Source: Pseudochryseolinea flava (GTDB lineage: Bacteria; Bacteroidota; Bacteroidia; Cytophagales; Cyclobacteriaceae). Taken from it: a stretch of DNA of 64,000 bases. The DNA lies in NCBI RefSeq assembly GCF_003286915.1, contig NZ_QMFY01000007.1, positions 248,001 through 312,000 of the forward strand. Reading direction: 5' to 3'. Both the position numbers and the translations under genes were made by a program. The notes beneath the pieces were generated by a model. It did no database searches. It was not told where the DNA came from and saw only the letters and a program-made list of their open reading frames with translations. How positions within the stretch are numbered: position 1 is the first letter of the stretch; each line of letters begins with the position of its first letter. Below are positions 29,242-40,249 of this stretch, one piece after another.

Positions 29242-30534
29242 TTAATTATTAATGATTTCAGATTTTTTCTGTAACGAAATACGGTAGCCAAGAATGCCTG
29301 GTGTCGTGGCTTGATCTTTCCAAGTTTCGACAAGTCCCCAGTTGGCTTGCAGCGATGGCGGTATCACAAACTGTACTCCCTTTCCGCCATTCACATGATA
29401 GATCATACCCTGTAGCAACACTTTATTAAAAGTCGCAATAATCTTGCACACAAAACGATCATGATCGTCTTCCCGACTTATTGCCGTGTTTACAAAGTTT
29501 GCAATAGCGAGTACGAGCTTATCACGAATGTCGGCAGTCTCTTCTATGCCAATCATCGTCGCGAGATCTTTTCCCGACGATTTTGAAAAGTCTTGAAGAA
29601 AATACCACATCAAATAAACTGGAACATCATCAAACGCATTTCCCGGAATCATCCTGTTCATGAATTTCACACACGACGCTGTAAGTGCTCTGCCTGCATC
29701 GGACGTCGCCGCCTGATGCTTCAGAACTTCAGTCGCCAATTGAAATCCTTGCTGATGGGTATCAGGCAACAACGAATCGTCGAGGCCAAGCAATTTGCCA
29801 ACGATACTCCAGGTGTGCATCCACGCGCTTGTTTCTGTATCGTCGAGCTTCACACCGAGACGCTTAAGTCCAGTTAATATCACGGGACCAAACGACATCA
29901 ACGTGCCCGCCAAATCTTCTTGATTGATCGGCTCTCCTAACGTTGTCGCATCCCACACGCGTGGTGATTGCTTCACAAAAAATCGAATAGAGGCGTGAAT
30001 CAGCCTTACTTTCTGAAGCGTTACTACCCCAGTTCCATGCTCCGACAATCCTCCTTTCGACAAAACATTAATGATCATCTGTCCTGTCTCCATCAATCGT
30101 CTCGCGAGTGGATCTACGCTTCCGTCGGGAGACGCTAAAAGTCTCCCCGTATCAAACAAAACTTGCGCGCCATTGCCACAGCAATAACACATTGGCAGTG
30201 AGCTCACATTGAGCAACATAAAGATGTTGGGTCCGTAAAGCTCAAAAAGTCGCTCAGCTTTCTTAATCATCGTTTGATCAGCCCACAGCGGAAGCTTCCC
30301 ACTTTCGGCGATGTAATCATCTAACGATTTCGATATCTCCTCTCCTAACGACGCAAACATTCCAGGTGCGAATGAATTGTTTCGCACCAATGTCATTAAT
30401 ATCTGGTTGATTTGTTTTTCTTGGCCCGAGTCGATGATCGCCTTAACTACTTGATCAGCTAACGGATCGGTTACGGATCTAAATTGCTGCAGCGAAGCTC
30501 CGCTGATCGCAGCAGCATTAAACGAAGGTTTCAA
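29242..30534 (-). CDS. MpaB/latex-clearing-protein-type haem oxygenase (DUF2236)
   Basis: The 430-residue protein resembles the DUF2236/MpaB family, which includes the fungal MpaB oxygenase and bacterial rubber oxygenase Lcp, b-type haem enzymes that cleave isoprenoid double bonds. The key segment is VTLQKVRLIHASIRFF (His near 180 as likely axial haem ligand, with nearby Arg and Lys). The family-typical start (FRSVTDPLADQ) and NQEDLAGTLMSFGPVIL are also visible. No signal peptide is seen. The start is TTG at 30534: an in-frame TAA lies five codons upstream, and the next ATG would remove the conserved N-terminal part. It heads the operon with the membrane protein and kinase genes. The substrate is unknown. 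Confidence 0.82.
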   Translation of the reverse strand: MKPSFNAAAISGASLQQFRSVTDPLADQVVKAIIDSGQEKQINQILMTLVRNNSFAPGMFASLGEEISKSLDDYIAESGKLPLWADQTMIKKAERLFELYGPNIFMLLNVSSLPMCYCCGNGAQVLFDTGRLLASPDGSVDPLARRLMETGQMIINVLSKGGLSEHGTGVVTLQKVRLIHASIRFFVKQSPRVWDATTLGEPINQEDLAGTLMSFGPVILTGLKRLGVKLDDTETSAWMHTWSIVGKLLGLDDSLLPDTHQQGFQLATEVLKHQAATSDAGRALTASCVKFMNRMIPGNAFDDVPVYLMWYFLQDFSKSSGKDLATMIGIEETADIRDKLVLAIANFVNTAISREDDHDRFVCKIIATFNKVLLQGMIYHVNGGKGVQFVIPPSLQANWGLVETWKDQATTPGILGYRISLQKKSEIINN

Positions 30535-30621
30535 ATGACAATGAGGTTAAAAAATGGTTCAACCAAATTTAGTCATTACAAGCGAACAAGCAATACGGCA
30601 TGTATAGATGACCTTCGATAT

Positions 30622-30656
30622 CGTTGGCAGCGACGTTAGAATTATTGCTGCCAACG
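30622..30656 (-). terminator. Hairpin after the giant adhesin gene
   Basis: A perfect 10-bp stem (CGTTGGCAGC, 30622-30631, with 30647-30656) lies just downstream of the adhesin on its strand. There is no clear U-tract, so termination is uncertain; it could also protect the mRNA end. Confidence 0.5.
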
Positions 30657-30672
30657 CTCAACGCTACCTAAT

Positions 30673-33600
30673 TTAGCGCAGCACAATTTTATGAACTTCA
30701 ATGTGCTTCTCTGTAACAAGTTTTATGAAATAGGTTCCGGCACTTAAACTTTCAACGTCTAATCTGAGGGCATCCATCGAGTTCAGATTCTCATAATGAT
30801 TTGTCATCAACAATTTACCGGTCACGTCGGTGATGGACACAGCAACATCCGATGACGTATCCAAACGTTTGACAAAGACCTCATCGACGCTTGGGTTCGG
30901 ATACACCAGAAAGTTTTTCACTTGCTCCCCGCTTTCTATCATCACAGCAATGACGTCGAAGTAGGTTTTTGTACCGTCCAAGTCTACTTGATGAAGCCTG
31001 TAGTACACAATGCCGTTGGCTAATTCATGATCGAGAAATTGATAATATTGCCGCTTTTGTGTGTTCCCTTTCGAGGCAATCTTTCCAAGATCATAGAACG
31101 AAAGACCATCGGTGGACTTTTGGATTACAAAATAATCATTGTCTTTTTCGGTCGCCGTCACCCACGTTAACGAGACATGCGTTCCGCGGAATTGGCCTGC
31201 GAAATCAACCAACTCAATAGGGAGCGGAGTGTCATCACTCCCTGAAAAAATTGCCCAACTTGAAAAATCTGTGATCCCCGTTACGACCACACGCGATGGA
31301 TCTTCATCCGGAGATGCCACACTTTTGAGTCGATACGATTCCCATGCCGATCCTACCGCATCCCACCGCGCAGCAAACGCCTGACTTTGATTAAATGATG
31401 GTTGTCTAACGTTATCGGGATATTGAAAAATGGTTGAGGCTACAGCAGACACAGGGAATGCCGTTGGCTCAATAGACCACATCGCAAGCAAGGGGTTTGT
31501 AACTGTTCCAGGTCCTTTCGCCGTAACGGGATTTACACCTTCTACAAATACCGTTACATCTGTAGATCCTGTACTAAAACTAATGGTGAGTGGCAGATAA
31601 CTTGCCGCCGTGCCCACAGGAAATGTCGTCGATGAAGTGGAAACATTCCGCATGAAATTTCCCACGATGTGTCCGGATGATCGCGTCACAATACTTGACG
31701 CACCACCTATCACTTTAAAACTTCCCGTCACGATGTTTCCTTGAACGAATGTTAATCCATTCGCAACCTGTATGTCCGTATTGAGGGTGACGCTATTCGC
31801 ACTCTTATTGACGGCGAGCGTAGCAAAGTTTGTCTCTGCACTTCCTCCAATGGTCTGCGGAGCCGCTCCAATAAATTCAACGGTACCGCTACCCGCCGCA
31901 TAAGCGCTCGCAGATACATTGTTCGTCCAAATTCCTTGTAAAGATATCTTCCTATTGTTCGCGCTATTGTCCAAAGTACCACTTGCAATCGTCAGATTTC
32001 CACGAAGTGTGATATCGGCATTGGGAAGCATAATTGAACCCGTTGCGTTTACAACCACATTATTGTAAAACAACTGCGTTGACAGCGCATAGCCGGTACC
32101 CGTGTACTCAACCGTTCCGCCTGAGTTATTGACAAATTGATCGTAGGCCCCGCCTGGAAAAATTCCAGATGATAACGACAAGGTACCCGAACCAAGTACG
32201 TTTCCAAAGTTGTGTCCGAAGGTAGCATTTGCAATCAAGAGCTTGGCACCAGATCGAACTTCAAGACTAAATGTATTTTTGGAATTCGGTGCTGCTACAA
32301 ACGCCGTCGATAATGTCACCTGATGAGTCGCATCAATGATCACCGGCGCCCCTGCAGAAGGAACTACACCACCAATCCACGTTGCGCCAACGTCCCAGTT
32401 TCCGCTTTGTGCAGAAACAAATGATTGTACAGATTGAAATGCCGACGGGTTACCAGCGGTATAATCTCCTGAAATATAATTTACGCCCGTGGCACCACCA
32501 TCGATCGTAATTAAATTCGATACAGCCGTGATAGTACCGACGCCAGTACCTTTTGTCCAGTTGCCAAAGAATCGTGCCGCATCATACAAATTCTCGTTAC
32601 CATTAATGTCTTCGTTATTGTAGGTGTAGATGTGCTGAACCGTAAGCCCTGAAAATCCCGTGCTACTCACATTCCAATAGTAGTCAAGCGCATCGAACCC
32701 CACAGTAACTGATGGGTGCTTTCGATTTACTGGCTTCACGGTGATCGTACCTACTGCGCCGTTTGCCGTTGCGGTGTATTGTACAGGTGTATACTTACTC
32801 GATGTGCCCAACGGAAAAGTAAAATTGAACGCACCTGATGCAAAGTTTTTCGTTACACCCTGATCACTTAGCGTACCATTTGTGCGAATCATATTCAACG
32901 CGTTTGGAGATCCTCCTATTGTCGCGCTTTGGCCAAGCGTAAGATGCGTCGATCGAATATCCATGATGCCACTCATAAATGTCAGCGTCCCATTGATTGT
33001 TTGGTTTGTCTCAAGCAACAATCCATTCGCATTGTTAATCTCAACGTTGCCAAAAATACCTTGACCATTGCCGGAGAGAATCTGCTGCGCTGTGCCATTA
33101 AAGATCATCTTCCCTGCGCCTGTACTGGTGTGACTACTGTAATTATTGACACGCTGCTTTACCGTGATCGTTCTGCCGTTGTCAAACAGTGTTCCCGTGT
33201 TAATGTTCAAAGTTTGATTAACAACGACATTCACGCCCGTCACAGACACTATTCCGCTCGATTTCGTATTCGCAATGTTTAAATTATTAAACGTTACAGT
33301 CCCAGATCCGGAAAGTACTTGATCAACCGCAGCACCCGAGAAGTAGGTTGTGTTAGCGCCTGGTGTATACGTACCGTTCACGACAAAATTACCTTGCAAC
33401 AACAAATCAAAATCATTTGCAACAAACGACGATGATGCGCCTATTGTAAAAGTATTTTTTATCGTAAGATCTCCAACAGTAAGGCTAACAATCGGGGCGT
33501 TGGTTGAATTTATTGTGAGATCATACAACGGTATGCTGGAATACATCTGCATGTTTTGACCTACCGGCGTATACAAGGCGCTTCCCATCTGTATAGTTCC

Positions 33601-36600
33601 ACCTGTTGTGTAAGATGTTGAGGGCTGTAAATAAAGTGATGCTATCGTCGGTGTTCCTGATTGCTGACGCGCGATGATCAACGTTCCGCCCGTCATTCCA
33701 AAGAGACTACCATCATTCAAGACCTCAAGTAGTGAACGATTACTATTAGGAGCGGATTGCGTCCCGATTGTCACGGTACCTCCAGTCTGAATATAACTCA
33801 ACGCGCTGATTGTCGAGGTATTGGCCCTCCGCACTTGTGACCCAACACGCAACTCACCTCCGTTGACTTCAATAAACGAGTCTCCACCACCCGCGACTTC
33901 AATGTAGTTATCACTGGTACCACCGCCTTCTATGTAAAAAGTACCTGCGTCAATTTTCAATTTTCCCCCAAGTAAGAGGCCTGCTCCTGTACCCGTAGTC
34001 GTAATTCTCAAGTTTCCGCCATTCAAAAACAGTTGTGCAGTGTAGGGAATAAAGTAATCGCTTCCATTGTTGCCGGAGCTAATCACCAACGTCTGACTAC
34101 TCGACAACTTGAATGTTCCATTTTGAAGATCTAATGCTTTTGCCGCCGATGTTGTGGCTGCAGAAAGTGAAAAATTAGAAAGATTTACTTCAAGCAACGG
34201 CGTTTGTGTTGTTCCCTTGTTAACAATGAGGCGATTGAAATCTGTTGTCGCTCCAGTTCCGGTTATCGTATTGTTTGATGTTCCCAAAAAGGTCACATCG
34301 CAAATTCGCGTCGCATCGTTCATGTTAAATGTACCGTTGTTGATCATGCCACCATTGAGGTTGAGCAGATTGGTCACAACGGTACCGGTAGCCGCTACGC
34401 TAAAACTACCCGCCGATTGAATGTTCAATAAGTTTGTTACATTAATCGTTCTTGCTAAACCATTTTGATACTGCAACGCTCCGGCAATAATCAAATCATG
34501 TAGCACATCAATGTTCCCGATCCCTGTTGCCGTGTTACTAATCGCTGCTTTACCAGTTCCGGTGATCGCAGAAATTGTCAGATCATTGTATACGGTTAAA
34601 TTAATATCAGGAAAGGTTATCGTTCCGCTTCCAGGACTTATAACCAAATTCATATAGGTGGGCAAGGCCAGTAGTGTCGGCGATGCTGACGTGGTCGGCA
34701 ATTTAAAGTCAAGTGCTGTTCTATAGTACTCAACAGTGCCTCCCCCTGTAGCAATGAACTCTCCAAAGTCACCGGCAGGAAATTGCGCCGTAGCACTTGC
34801 TGATGAAATTCTCATTCGCCCATTGCCTTTAATTTTCTCACCCACCGCAGCGCCAAAGTTGTGACCTGTCGTTGTCCCTAGATCCAACGTACTTCCACTA
34901 CTTAACTTCAAATTACCTGCATTTCTTGTGTTCGTCGTCACAGTAACGGTATGGTTGAAAGACGTACCATCACCAATGAATACAGGGTTATTACTGGAGG
35001 GTGTACTTCCGGATGCCGTTCCACCAAATGTTACGTTAGACCATGTCGTCGGCGATTCCCAATTTCCGCTCGCGCGACTGTAGAATACAATGACAGCACT
35101 AAATGCCGTAGAAATGCCTGCCGTATATTCTCCAGCGAGGTAGCTCACGTTGGTGAACGGAATCGTATTGGCGGCGGAATTTACACTAGCAGATGTTGTC
35201 CACGTTGAAGGATTGTTGAGATCATAAAAACCACCGATGTAAGATGTTTCGGTACCAACCACATCACCTTGCACGTATTCGAATGTTGAGCTAATATTTT
35301 TCGCTCCCGTGAATCCTGTATTGCGCACTTCCCAATAATAGTTCAAGGCATTTGTGCCACTCACAAATGGGTGTCTAACATTCACAGGGTTGATCGTGAT
35401 GCTTCCAAAATTAGCAGCCGACACAACGTTCATTACAACCGGCGTGTACTTTGATGTTACCCCTAACGGAAAAGTGAATGTACCCGCTGACGGATAAATC
35501 TTTGTCAGGCCACCATCAGAACGATTCCCGGCAGTCTTAATCATTTTTGTACTCGACGGCGACGACACCGAAATTGACGCGGAACCACCGAGTGTTAAAT
35601 TGAATTGTTTTAAATCAAGTACTCCGGCCGTGAGCGTGAGCACACCATTTACAGTTTGTTTTACCGAAAGTGCCGCGCCGTCCGCATCGTTGAGCTCTAA
35701 GTTTTGAAACACACCATTACCAGATCCTGAAAGTGTCGATATCGTTCCTACACTATTATTCAATCTGATACGCCCCGTACCCGTGTGCGTAGCATTGTTA
35801 ACAATATTACCGCGTACTGTAACCGTTTCCCCTCCATCATTCAGTGTTCCCGTATTCAGCGTGAGATTACCGGCAACAGTTGTCGTAAGATTGCCGGCTA
35901 ATGTGACGACGCCTGTTGCAAATGTATTGGCGATAGTGAGGTTATTAAATGACAATCCTGAAGGGCTGGTTACGGTTTGATTTCCCGTACTGCTATTAAA
36001 GATCGTTGTATTCGTACCTGTCGTATAGGTTCCTTGGTTGTTAAAGTTTCTACCTACTGTTAAGTTCAGGTTGTTGGCATTGAATACGGCTGTAGCACCA
36101 ATCACAAAATCATTGAGTACAACCAGCGGATCATTCGTCAACGCTACATTGCCGATACCTGAACCTTTAATCGAAGTAAAATTATAGAAGGGAACTGTAG
36201 AGCGAACCAAGTGCGAGGTTGCCGAGTTGGTTGTTACTTCCACCAATCCTCCAGTGACATCATAGTTTGCTGCATCTGCACGAATGTCAATCGCTCCCGT
36301 TAGTGTAGCGTTTCTAACACGAATGGTGCCACCCGACATTCTGAAAATCGTCGATGTCTTATCCAAGCTAAATTGTGCAGCAGACGTGTTGTTTTCTCCT
36401 GTACCCGTTACAATGAATTCTCCACCGGATTGAACGTAGGCACTTCGATTATTCGCTGCACCCGTACCCGCAGTAGATGCTCTTAGCTGACTTACCGTAA
36501 CGGTGCCACCTTCGATGATAATTTCAGAAATCGTTCTGTATACAATTCCTGCACTTCCGTTGCCATTCCAATTGCCACTGCTAACACGCAACTTACCATA

Positions 36601-39600
36601 CAACGTGAGCCCTGTATTTCCTGGCGATCCAGAAGCCGCATCATAAGTAGCAACCGTTGCTCCGTTTAACCATATCGCACCACGCTCTGGAATAAAAAAG
36701 TCGTTACCTCCAGTAGACAACCTAGGAATGTTGATACTACTACCGAGCTTGAGCGTTCCATTCTTTACCCATAACGCTTTATTGATTTCTGGATTTTCCG
36801 CACTATAGGGAGCAGTTGTTGAACCATTTGCCAATTGCGTCGGCGCATACAATGCAAAGTTTGTCGCATTCATGTCAAGGATGTACGTCTGATCAACTCC
36901 CTTATCAACGATCAATTTATAGACATCGAATTTAGTTGCTGCTCCAGTAATTGTATTATCTGAAGCTCCTTTCATCGTCAGTATAGCTGCGCCTAAACCT
37001 GTGGCATCAGCATACTGAACTGCGTTTGAAAGATCAATCGATCCGTTGGCAACAAGATTCTGATAAAAGTTCAACTCATGAATCTGGTCGTTCCCAATGG
37101 CCACCATTGCGCCACTTGATATTGTCACGTTGCCAAAAATGTTAACCGTTAATTTATTGCCTGCACCAGAACCGATTGTTGCTGTTCCTCCTGTTACTGA
37201 GAAATTTCCATTCACGACGATTGTGCGCGTAGGACCACCGATAACTTTATTTCCAGTCCCGGACATGATCACGTTGTTGTAATATGGAATGTTGGTCGCT
37301 AGACCTCCGGTGTAGTCGTAGTACTCAACCGTGCCTCCTACCGGGGAAACAAATTCAAGGAAGTTACCAGTCGGAACAGAAGTGGTTGCAATGCGAAGCA
37401 ACCCCGCACCGCGAATCGTACCAAAGTTATGTCCTCCGAAAGTTTTAATATCTAACGTTCCTCCTGATTCAATTTCCAGTGAGGTTAACGTTTTGTTAGC
37501 CGATGCCATGAACATTGTTCTTCCATTGAGAATGATCACACGATCGCCATTGTTCGGGCCACCCGCGCCGGGCTGTCCTTGCAAGATTGTACCGGTAGGA
37601 TCGGTGGTCCAGTTGTTGGGCACATCCCAACTTCCTGACTGATAACTGTAGTATGTCTTCGCAAAATTACTGGCATCCCCCGCGCGCCATTCCGATTCTA
37701 AAAAAGTATTACCTGCGGCATTTACACCAAAAGTCCGCGTGGTTGTATTATCGACAAACGATCCCGTTACATCGTTGTCAACGTTGTCTGCAAAGCGTTT
37801 AACAACCAACGTCGGCGTGCCACTGATGGTAATCTCTGATGCGTCATACTTGAATGTGATCCGCGCGTTCGTGATCGCAGAAATGTTCGTCGTTTTTACA
37901 TACCAATACCGTTTAACGATATTGTCATTGGTCGTCGAAAACGGAATAGCCTTGATTGCAATCGAAGCGGTTCCCGAAATAGAGGCCCCCAGTTGTGTTA
38001 TCTGTGCATAGGAATAAATCGTTCCTGTCCCTATTGGATACAAGCGCTGAAAACCTGTCGCTGTAGTAGACTCGCGTATCAGTACGCCATTGGTGGAATT
38101 GGTACCATCTTGTAAAATCATCCGTGTGCTGCTGAAATCCGTCGGCGCTGTCCCGCCTGCATTTCCGCTAATAATTCCCGACGGCCCAATGGTCAGATTA
38201 TAAACATCTAAGTTCACAACACCTGCATTCGCCAAGGCCAAAGTACCATTAACGCGCGTAGCATTACCCAATATCAATTGAAGTCCACTCGCCTTCGATA
38301 CTGTCAAGTTATTAAAAGTAGTTTGTGACGTTCCGGTGATCGACTGATTCGCCGTAGCGTTGTTGAAGTTCACGGTCCCTGATCCTGCAAGTGTACCATT
38401 GTTGATAAAGTTTCCAGTTAACGCAATTGTATTTGCGCCGGTAGCTAACGTAGCGGTCGACTCGATTGTCAGGTCCTTCGTCACTTGTATCGATGCCGAC
38501 ATTGTCTTGGTACTCGCGCCTTGAATTATTAAGTAAGCATACGGTAAAGGAGACGTACCAATATTGTAGTTAACGGTACCGTTATACGCAACTGTTCCTG
38601 TCCCTGAAGATGTAAGGAATGATGTAAACGTGCCGGCTGGAAACGTCGTCGTTCCACCAACCGTTGCCGACAAGGCGATTGTACCTGCACCTGTTACTGT
38701 CCCTAACGTATGTGTTGTAATCGTTCCTAAGTCTAGCGTACCGTTTACTACCGCTGTTGATGCTGACACTGAAAGCCCCGCGGACACAATTGTGCCTACG
38801 CTAGTCGTCGCCATGGCTATTTCTAAATTTGTAAAGTTAGCGGTCCCTGTGATTGTTTGATTAACGCTGCCCATGAACTTGACCGTGCCCGTACCCGGGG
38901 TGAAGGTTCCGTTGTTCACATAGTTTCCCGAGAGATTGATTTTGAAAGCCCCTGCTTGTAGTGTTACCCCCGATGAGATCGTTAAGTTATTTGCAATCGT
39001 TACATCTGCTGTGAGCGACTTTATGCCTGAACCTGAAAATAACAAATTAGGAAATGTGGCAACTGTGCCTGGCGCTGCTACCGACTGTGCTGCCCCCGCG
39101 TATTCAATTGTACCATCTGCGCCATCAATCGTTGCTAAATATCCTGTGGGGAATGCCGCTGTACCATAAATCCGTAATACGCCGTTGATATCAATGCGCA
39201 TTTCAGAAACACTGGTGGACCCATTGATGGTGTATTGCGTAGTATTGTCGCCAAGCTCTAAATATCCTGCGATGATATAGAGACGGTCGGCGACTGTCCA
39301 ATGGTTCGTTAATTTTATCGAGCGATTGTTTTTGTTTACCGTCAAACTGTTCAGCCTAGAATTTCCCAACGCCGCTGTTCCACCCAATGCCACATTACCG
39401 CCGATCTCGATAATTAAATTCACGACTGTCCATCCACCTCCCGGACGCGCTAAATCTGTAAAATCAATTACACCATTGTTTGTCAAATTTCCGTTGTCGC
39501 CTTGGATAGCCAAAGTATGAATTCCTTCTGTTAAGCCAGTGTTTCTGGTAAGTGTGCCATTAACATCAACGCTCACCGGACCGCGTACATTGAGTCGTCG

Positions 39601-39930
39601 GCCGACGTTGTCGTTTCCAAAAATGAGCGAACCGGTTTGCACCGGCGTCCCAACGGTGAGGCCACTGATCTCGCGGTCAATGTCAAGCACAACATTGTGT
39701 CCGGCGGCAATGATGACAATATCCGTCGAGTTACTTCCCAACACACCACCAGGAATCTGCGGTGCCACAGCGCCAGCATGATTTTCCACCGACCATGTAT
39801 TGACATCATTCCAACTACCGCTGCCACGACTATAATACGTCGTTTGACCTTGCGCACTTGACAACACCACCAACACGAGCGCGACGAGTAATAGAATAGA
39901 TTTTCCCGTTCCAGTAAATAGTTTATACAT
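30673..39930 (-). CDS. Giant repetitive T9SS surface protein/adhesin (3085 aa)
   Basis: A signal peptide (ending SSAQGQ) is followed by about 2950 residues of Thr/Ser/Asn/Gly-rich beta-repeat sequence with recurring N(L/V)T-x-G-(T/S)L patterns, typical of right-handed beta-helix-like adhesins. Four super-repeats can be seen, starting near residues 28, 756, 1612 and 2499 with variants of YYSRGSGSWNDVNTW. Further internal repeats are GHNFGxxxGxGxL...GGTVEYY and PVNxxHPxV...YYWxVxxTGFxG. The tail has a PIELVDF-type domain and a T9SS type A sorting domain with YPNP near 3010. It is probably exported to the surface for adhesion, gliding or a matrix role; no catalytic domain is visible. The frame is unbroken over 9.3 kb. 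Confidence 0.92.
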   Translation of the reverse strand: MYKLFTGTGKSILLLVALVLVVLSSAQGQTTYYSRGSGSWNDVNTWSVENHAGAVAPQIPGGVLGSNSTDIVIIAAGHNVVLDIDREISGLTVGTPVQTGSLIFGNDNVGRRLNVRGPVSVDVNGTLTRNTGLTEGIHTLAIQGDNGNLTNNGVIDFTDLARPGGGWTVVNLIIEIGGNVALGGTAALGNSRLNSLTVNKNNRSIKLTNHWTVADRLYIIAGYLELGDNTTQYTINGSTSVSEMRIDINGVLRIYGTAAFPTGYLATIDGADGTIEYAGAAQSVAAPGTVATFPNLLFSGSGIKSLTADVTIANNLTISSGVTLQAGAFKINLSGNYVNNGTFTPGTGTVKFMGSVNQTITGTANFTNLEIAMATTSVGTIVSAGLSVSASTAVVNGTLDLGTITTHTLGTVTGAGTIALSATVGGTTTFPAGTFTSFLTSSGTGTVAYNGTVNYNIGTSPLPYAYLIIQGASTKTMSASIQVTKDLTIESTATLATGANTIALTGNFINNGTLAGSGTVNFNNATANQSITGTSQTTFNNLTVSKASGLQLILGNATRVNGTLALANAGVVNLDVYNLTIGPSGIISGNAGGTAPTDFSSTRMILQDGTNSTNGVLIRESTTATGFQRLYPIGTGTIYSYAQITQLGASISGTASIAIKAIPFSTTNDNIVKRYWYVKTTNISAITNARITFKYDASEITISGTPTLVVKRFADNVDNDVTGSFVDNTTTRTFGVNAAGNTFLESEWRAGDASNFAKTYYSYQSGSWDVPNNWTTDPTGTILQGQPGAGGPNNGDRVIILNGRTMFMASANKTLTSLEIESGGTLDIKTFGGHNFGTIRGAGLLRIATTSVPTGNFLEFVSPVGGTVEYYDYTGGLATNIPYYNNVIMSGTGNKVIGGPTRTIVVNGNFSVTGGTATIGSGAGNKLTVNIFGNVTISSGAMVAIGNDQIHELNFYQNLVANGSIDLSNAVQYADATGLGAAILTMKGASDNTITGAATKFDVYKLIVDKGVDQTYILDMNATNFALYAPTQLANGSTTAPYSAENPEINKALWVKNGTLKLGSSINIPRLSTGGNDFFIPERGAIWLNGATVATYDAASGSPGNTGLTLYGKLRVSSGNWNGNGSAGIVYRTISEIIIEGGTVTVSQLRASTAGTGAANNRSAYVQSGGEFIVTGTGENNTSAAQFSLDKTSTIFRMSGGTIRVRNATLTGAIDIRADAANYDVTGGLVEVTTNSATSHLVRSTVPFYNFTSIKGSGIGNVALTNDPLVVLNDFVIGATAVFNANNLNLTVGRNFNNQGTYTTGTNTTIFNSSTGNQTVTSPSGLSFNNLTIANTFATGVVTLAGNLTTTVAGNLTLNTGTLNDGGETVTVRGNIVNNATHTGTGRIRLNNSVGTISTLSGSGNGVFQNLELNDADGAALSVKQTVNGVLTLTAGVLDLKQFNLTLGGSASISVSSPSSTKMIKTAGNRSDGGLTKIYPSAGTFTFPLGVTSKYTPVVMNVVSAANFGSITINPVNVRHPFVSGTNALNYYWEVRNTGFTGAKNISSTFEYVQGDVVGTETSYIGGFYDLNNPSTWTTSASVNSAANTIPFTNVSYLAGEYTAGISTAFSAVIVFYSRASGNWESPTTWSNVTFGGTASGSTPSSNNPVFIGDGTSFNHTVTVTTNTRNAGNLKLSSGSTLDLGTTTGHNFGAAVGEKIKGNGRMRISSASATAQFPAGDFGEFIATGGGTVEYYRTALDFKLPTTSASPTLLALPTYMNLVISPGSGTITFPDINLTVYNDLTISAITGTGKAAISNTATGIGNIDVLHDLIIAGALQYQNGLARTINVTNLLNIQSAGSFSVAATGTVVTNLLNLNGGMINNGTFNMNDATRICDVTFLGTSNNTITGTGATTDFNRLIVNKGTTQTPLLEVNLSNFSLSAATTSAAKALDLQNGTFKLSSSQTLVISSGNNGSDYFIPYTAQLFLNGGNLRITTTGTGAGLLLGGKLKIDAGTFYIEGGGTSDNYIEVAGGGDSFIEVNGGELRVGSQVRRANTSTISALSYIQTGGTVTIGTQSAPNSNRSLLEVLNDGSLFGMTGGTLIIARQQSGTPTIASLYLQPSTSYTTGGTIQMGSALYTPVGQNMQMYSSIPLYDLTINSTNAPIVSLTVGDLTIKNTFTIGASSSFVANDFDLLLQGNFVVNGTYTPGANTTYFSGAAVDQVLSGSGTVTFNNLNIANTKSSGIVSVTGVNVVVNQTLNINTGTLFDNGRTITVKQRVNNYSSHTSTGAGKMIFNGTAQQILSGNGQGIFGNVEINNANGLLLETNQTINGTLTFMSGIMDIRSTHLTLGQSATIGGSPNALNMIRTNGTLSDQGVTKNFASGAFNFTFPLGTSSKYTPVQYTATANGAVGTITVKPVNRKHPSVTVGFDALDYYWNVSSTGFSGLTVQHIYTYNNEDINGNENLYDAARFFGNWTKGTGVGTITAVSNLITIDGGATGVNYISGDYTAGNPSAFQSVQSFVSAQSGNWDVGATWIGGVVPSAGAPVIIDATHQVTLSTAFVAAPNSKNTFSLEVRSGAKLLIANATFGHNFGNVLGSGTLSLSSGIFPGGAYDQFVNNSGGTVEYTGTGYALSTQLFYNNVVVNATGSIMLPNADITLRGNLTIASGTLDNSANNRKISLQGIWTNNVSASAYAAGSGTVEFIGAAPQTIGGSAETNFATLAVNKSANSVTLNTDIQVANGLTFVQGNIVTGSFKVIGGASSIVTRSSGHIVGNFMRNVSTSSTTFPVGTAASYLPLTISFSTGSTDVTVFVEGVNPVTAKGPGTVTNPLLAMWSIEPTAFPVSAVASTIFQYPDNVRQPSFNQSQAFAARWDAVGSAWESYRLKSVASPDEDPSRVVVTGITDFSSWAIFSGSDDTPLPIELVDFAGQFRGTHVSLTWVTATEKDNDYFVIQKSTDGLSFYDLGKIASKGNTQKRQYYQFLDHELANGIVYYRLHQVDLDGTKTYFDVIAVMIESGEQVKNFLVYPNPSVDEVFVKRLDTSSDVAVSITDVTGKLLMTNHYENLNSMDALRLDVESLSAGTYFIKLVTEKHIEVHKIVLR

Positions 39931-40249
39931 AACATCTAATTTGATACAACAATCCTCTAAACAAAATGGACGTAAACCAGAAACACTTTATGACAACACC
40001 CGGTATATCGGGGGAATAGCGTAAGTACAGGAAGGGAATTAAATCAATAGCAAGCAAAGTTCCCTTGCCAATGCTATTCACATTGCATGATTAAAATATT
40101 GAATTGAATGAGGATTTCAAAAGTTAAAGCTTCGAAACTCCAACTATGACGCTCGATATCGAAACCATCTTCGAGAGCGAAATTTCAAATTGGGAAGTAG
40201 TTCATTATTTGAAAACTAGCGCGCAGTTATTTTATGCAGCATGGTCGAT
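39931..40249. other. Intergenic region, no gene seen
   Basis: This is 319 bp between two leftward genes. It should carry the adhesin promoter near 39.94-40.0 kb. I see no clear promoter consensus, terminator or gene in it. Confidence 0.45.

Noticed and set aside
34154-39781. Rightward frames opposite the giant adhesin
   Set aside because: They are antisense shadows of its biased Thr/Gly-rich codons, with no protein-like composition of their own.
30673-39930. CRISPR or satellite array in the repetitive 9-kb stretch
   Set aside because: Repeats follow a single intact protein frame with varied spacing and no constant direct repeats with spacers.
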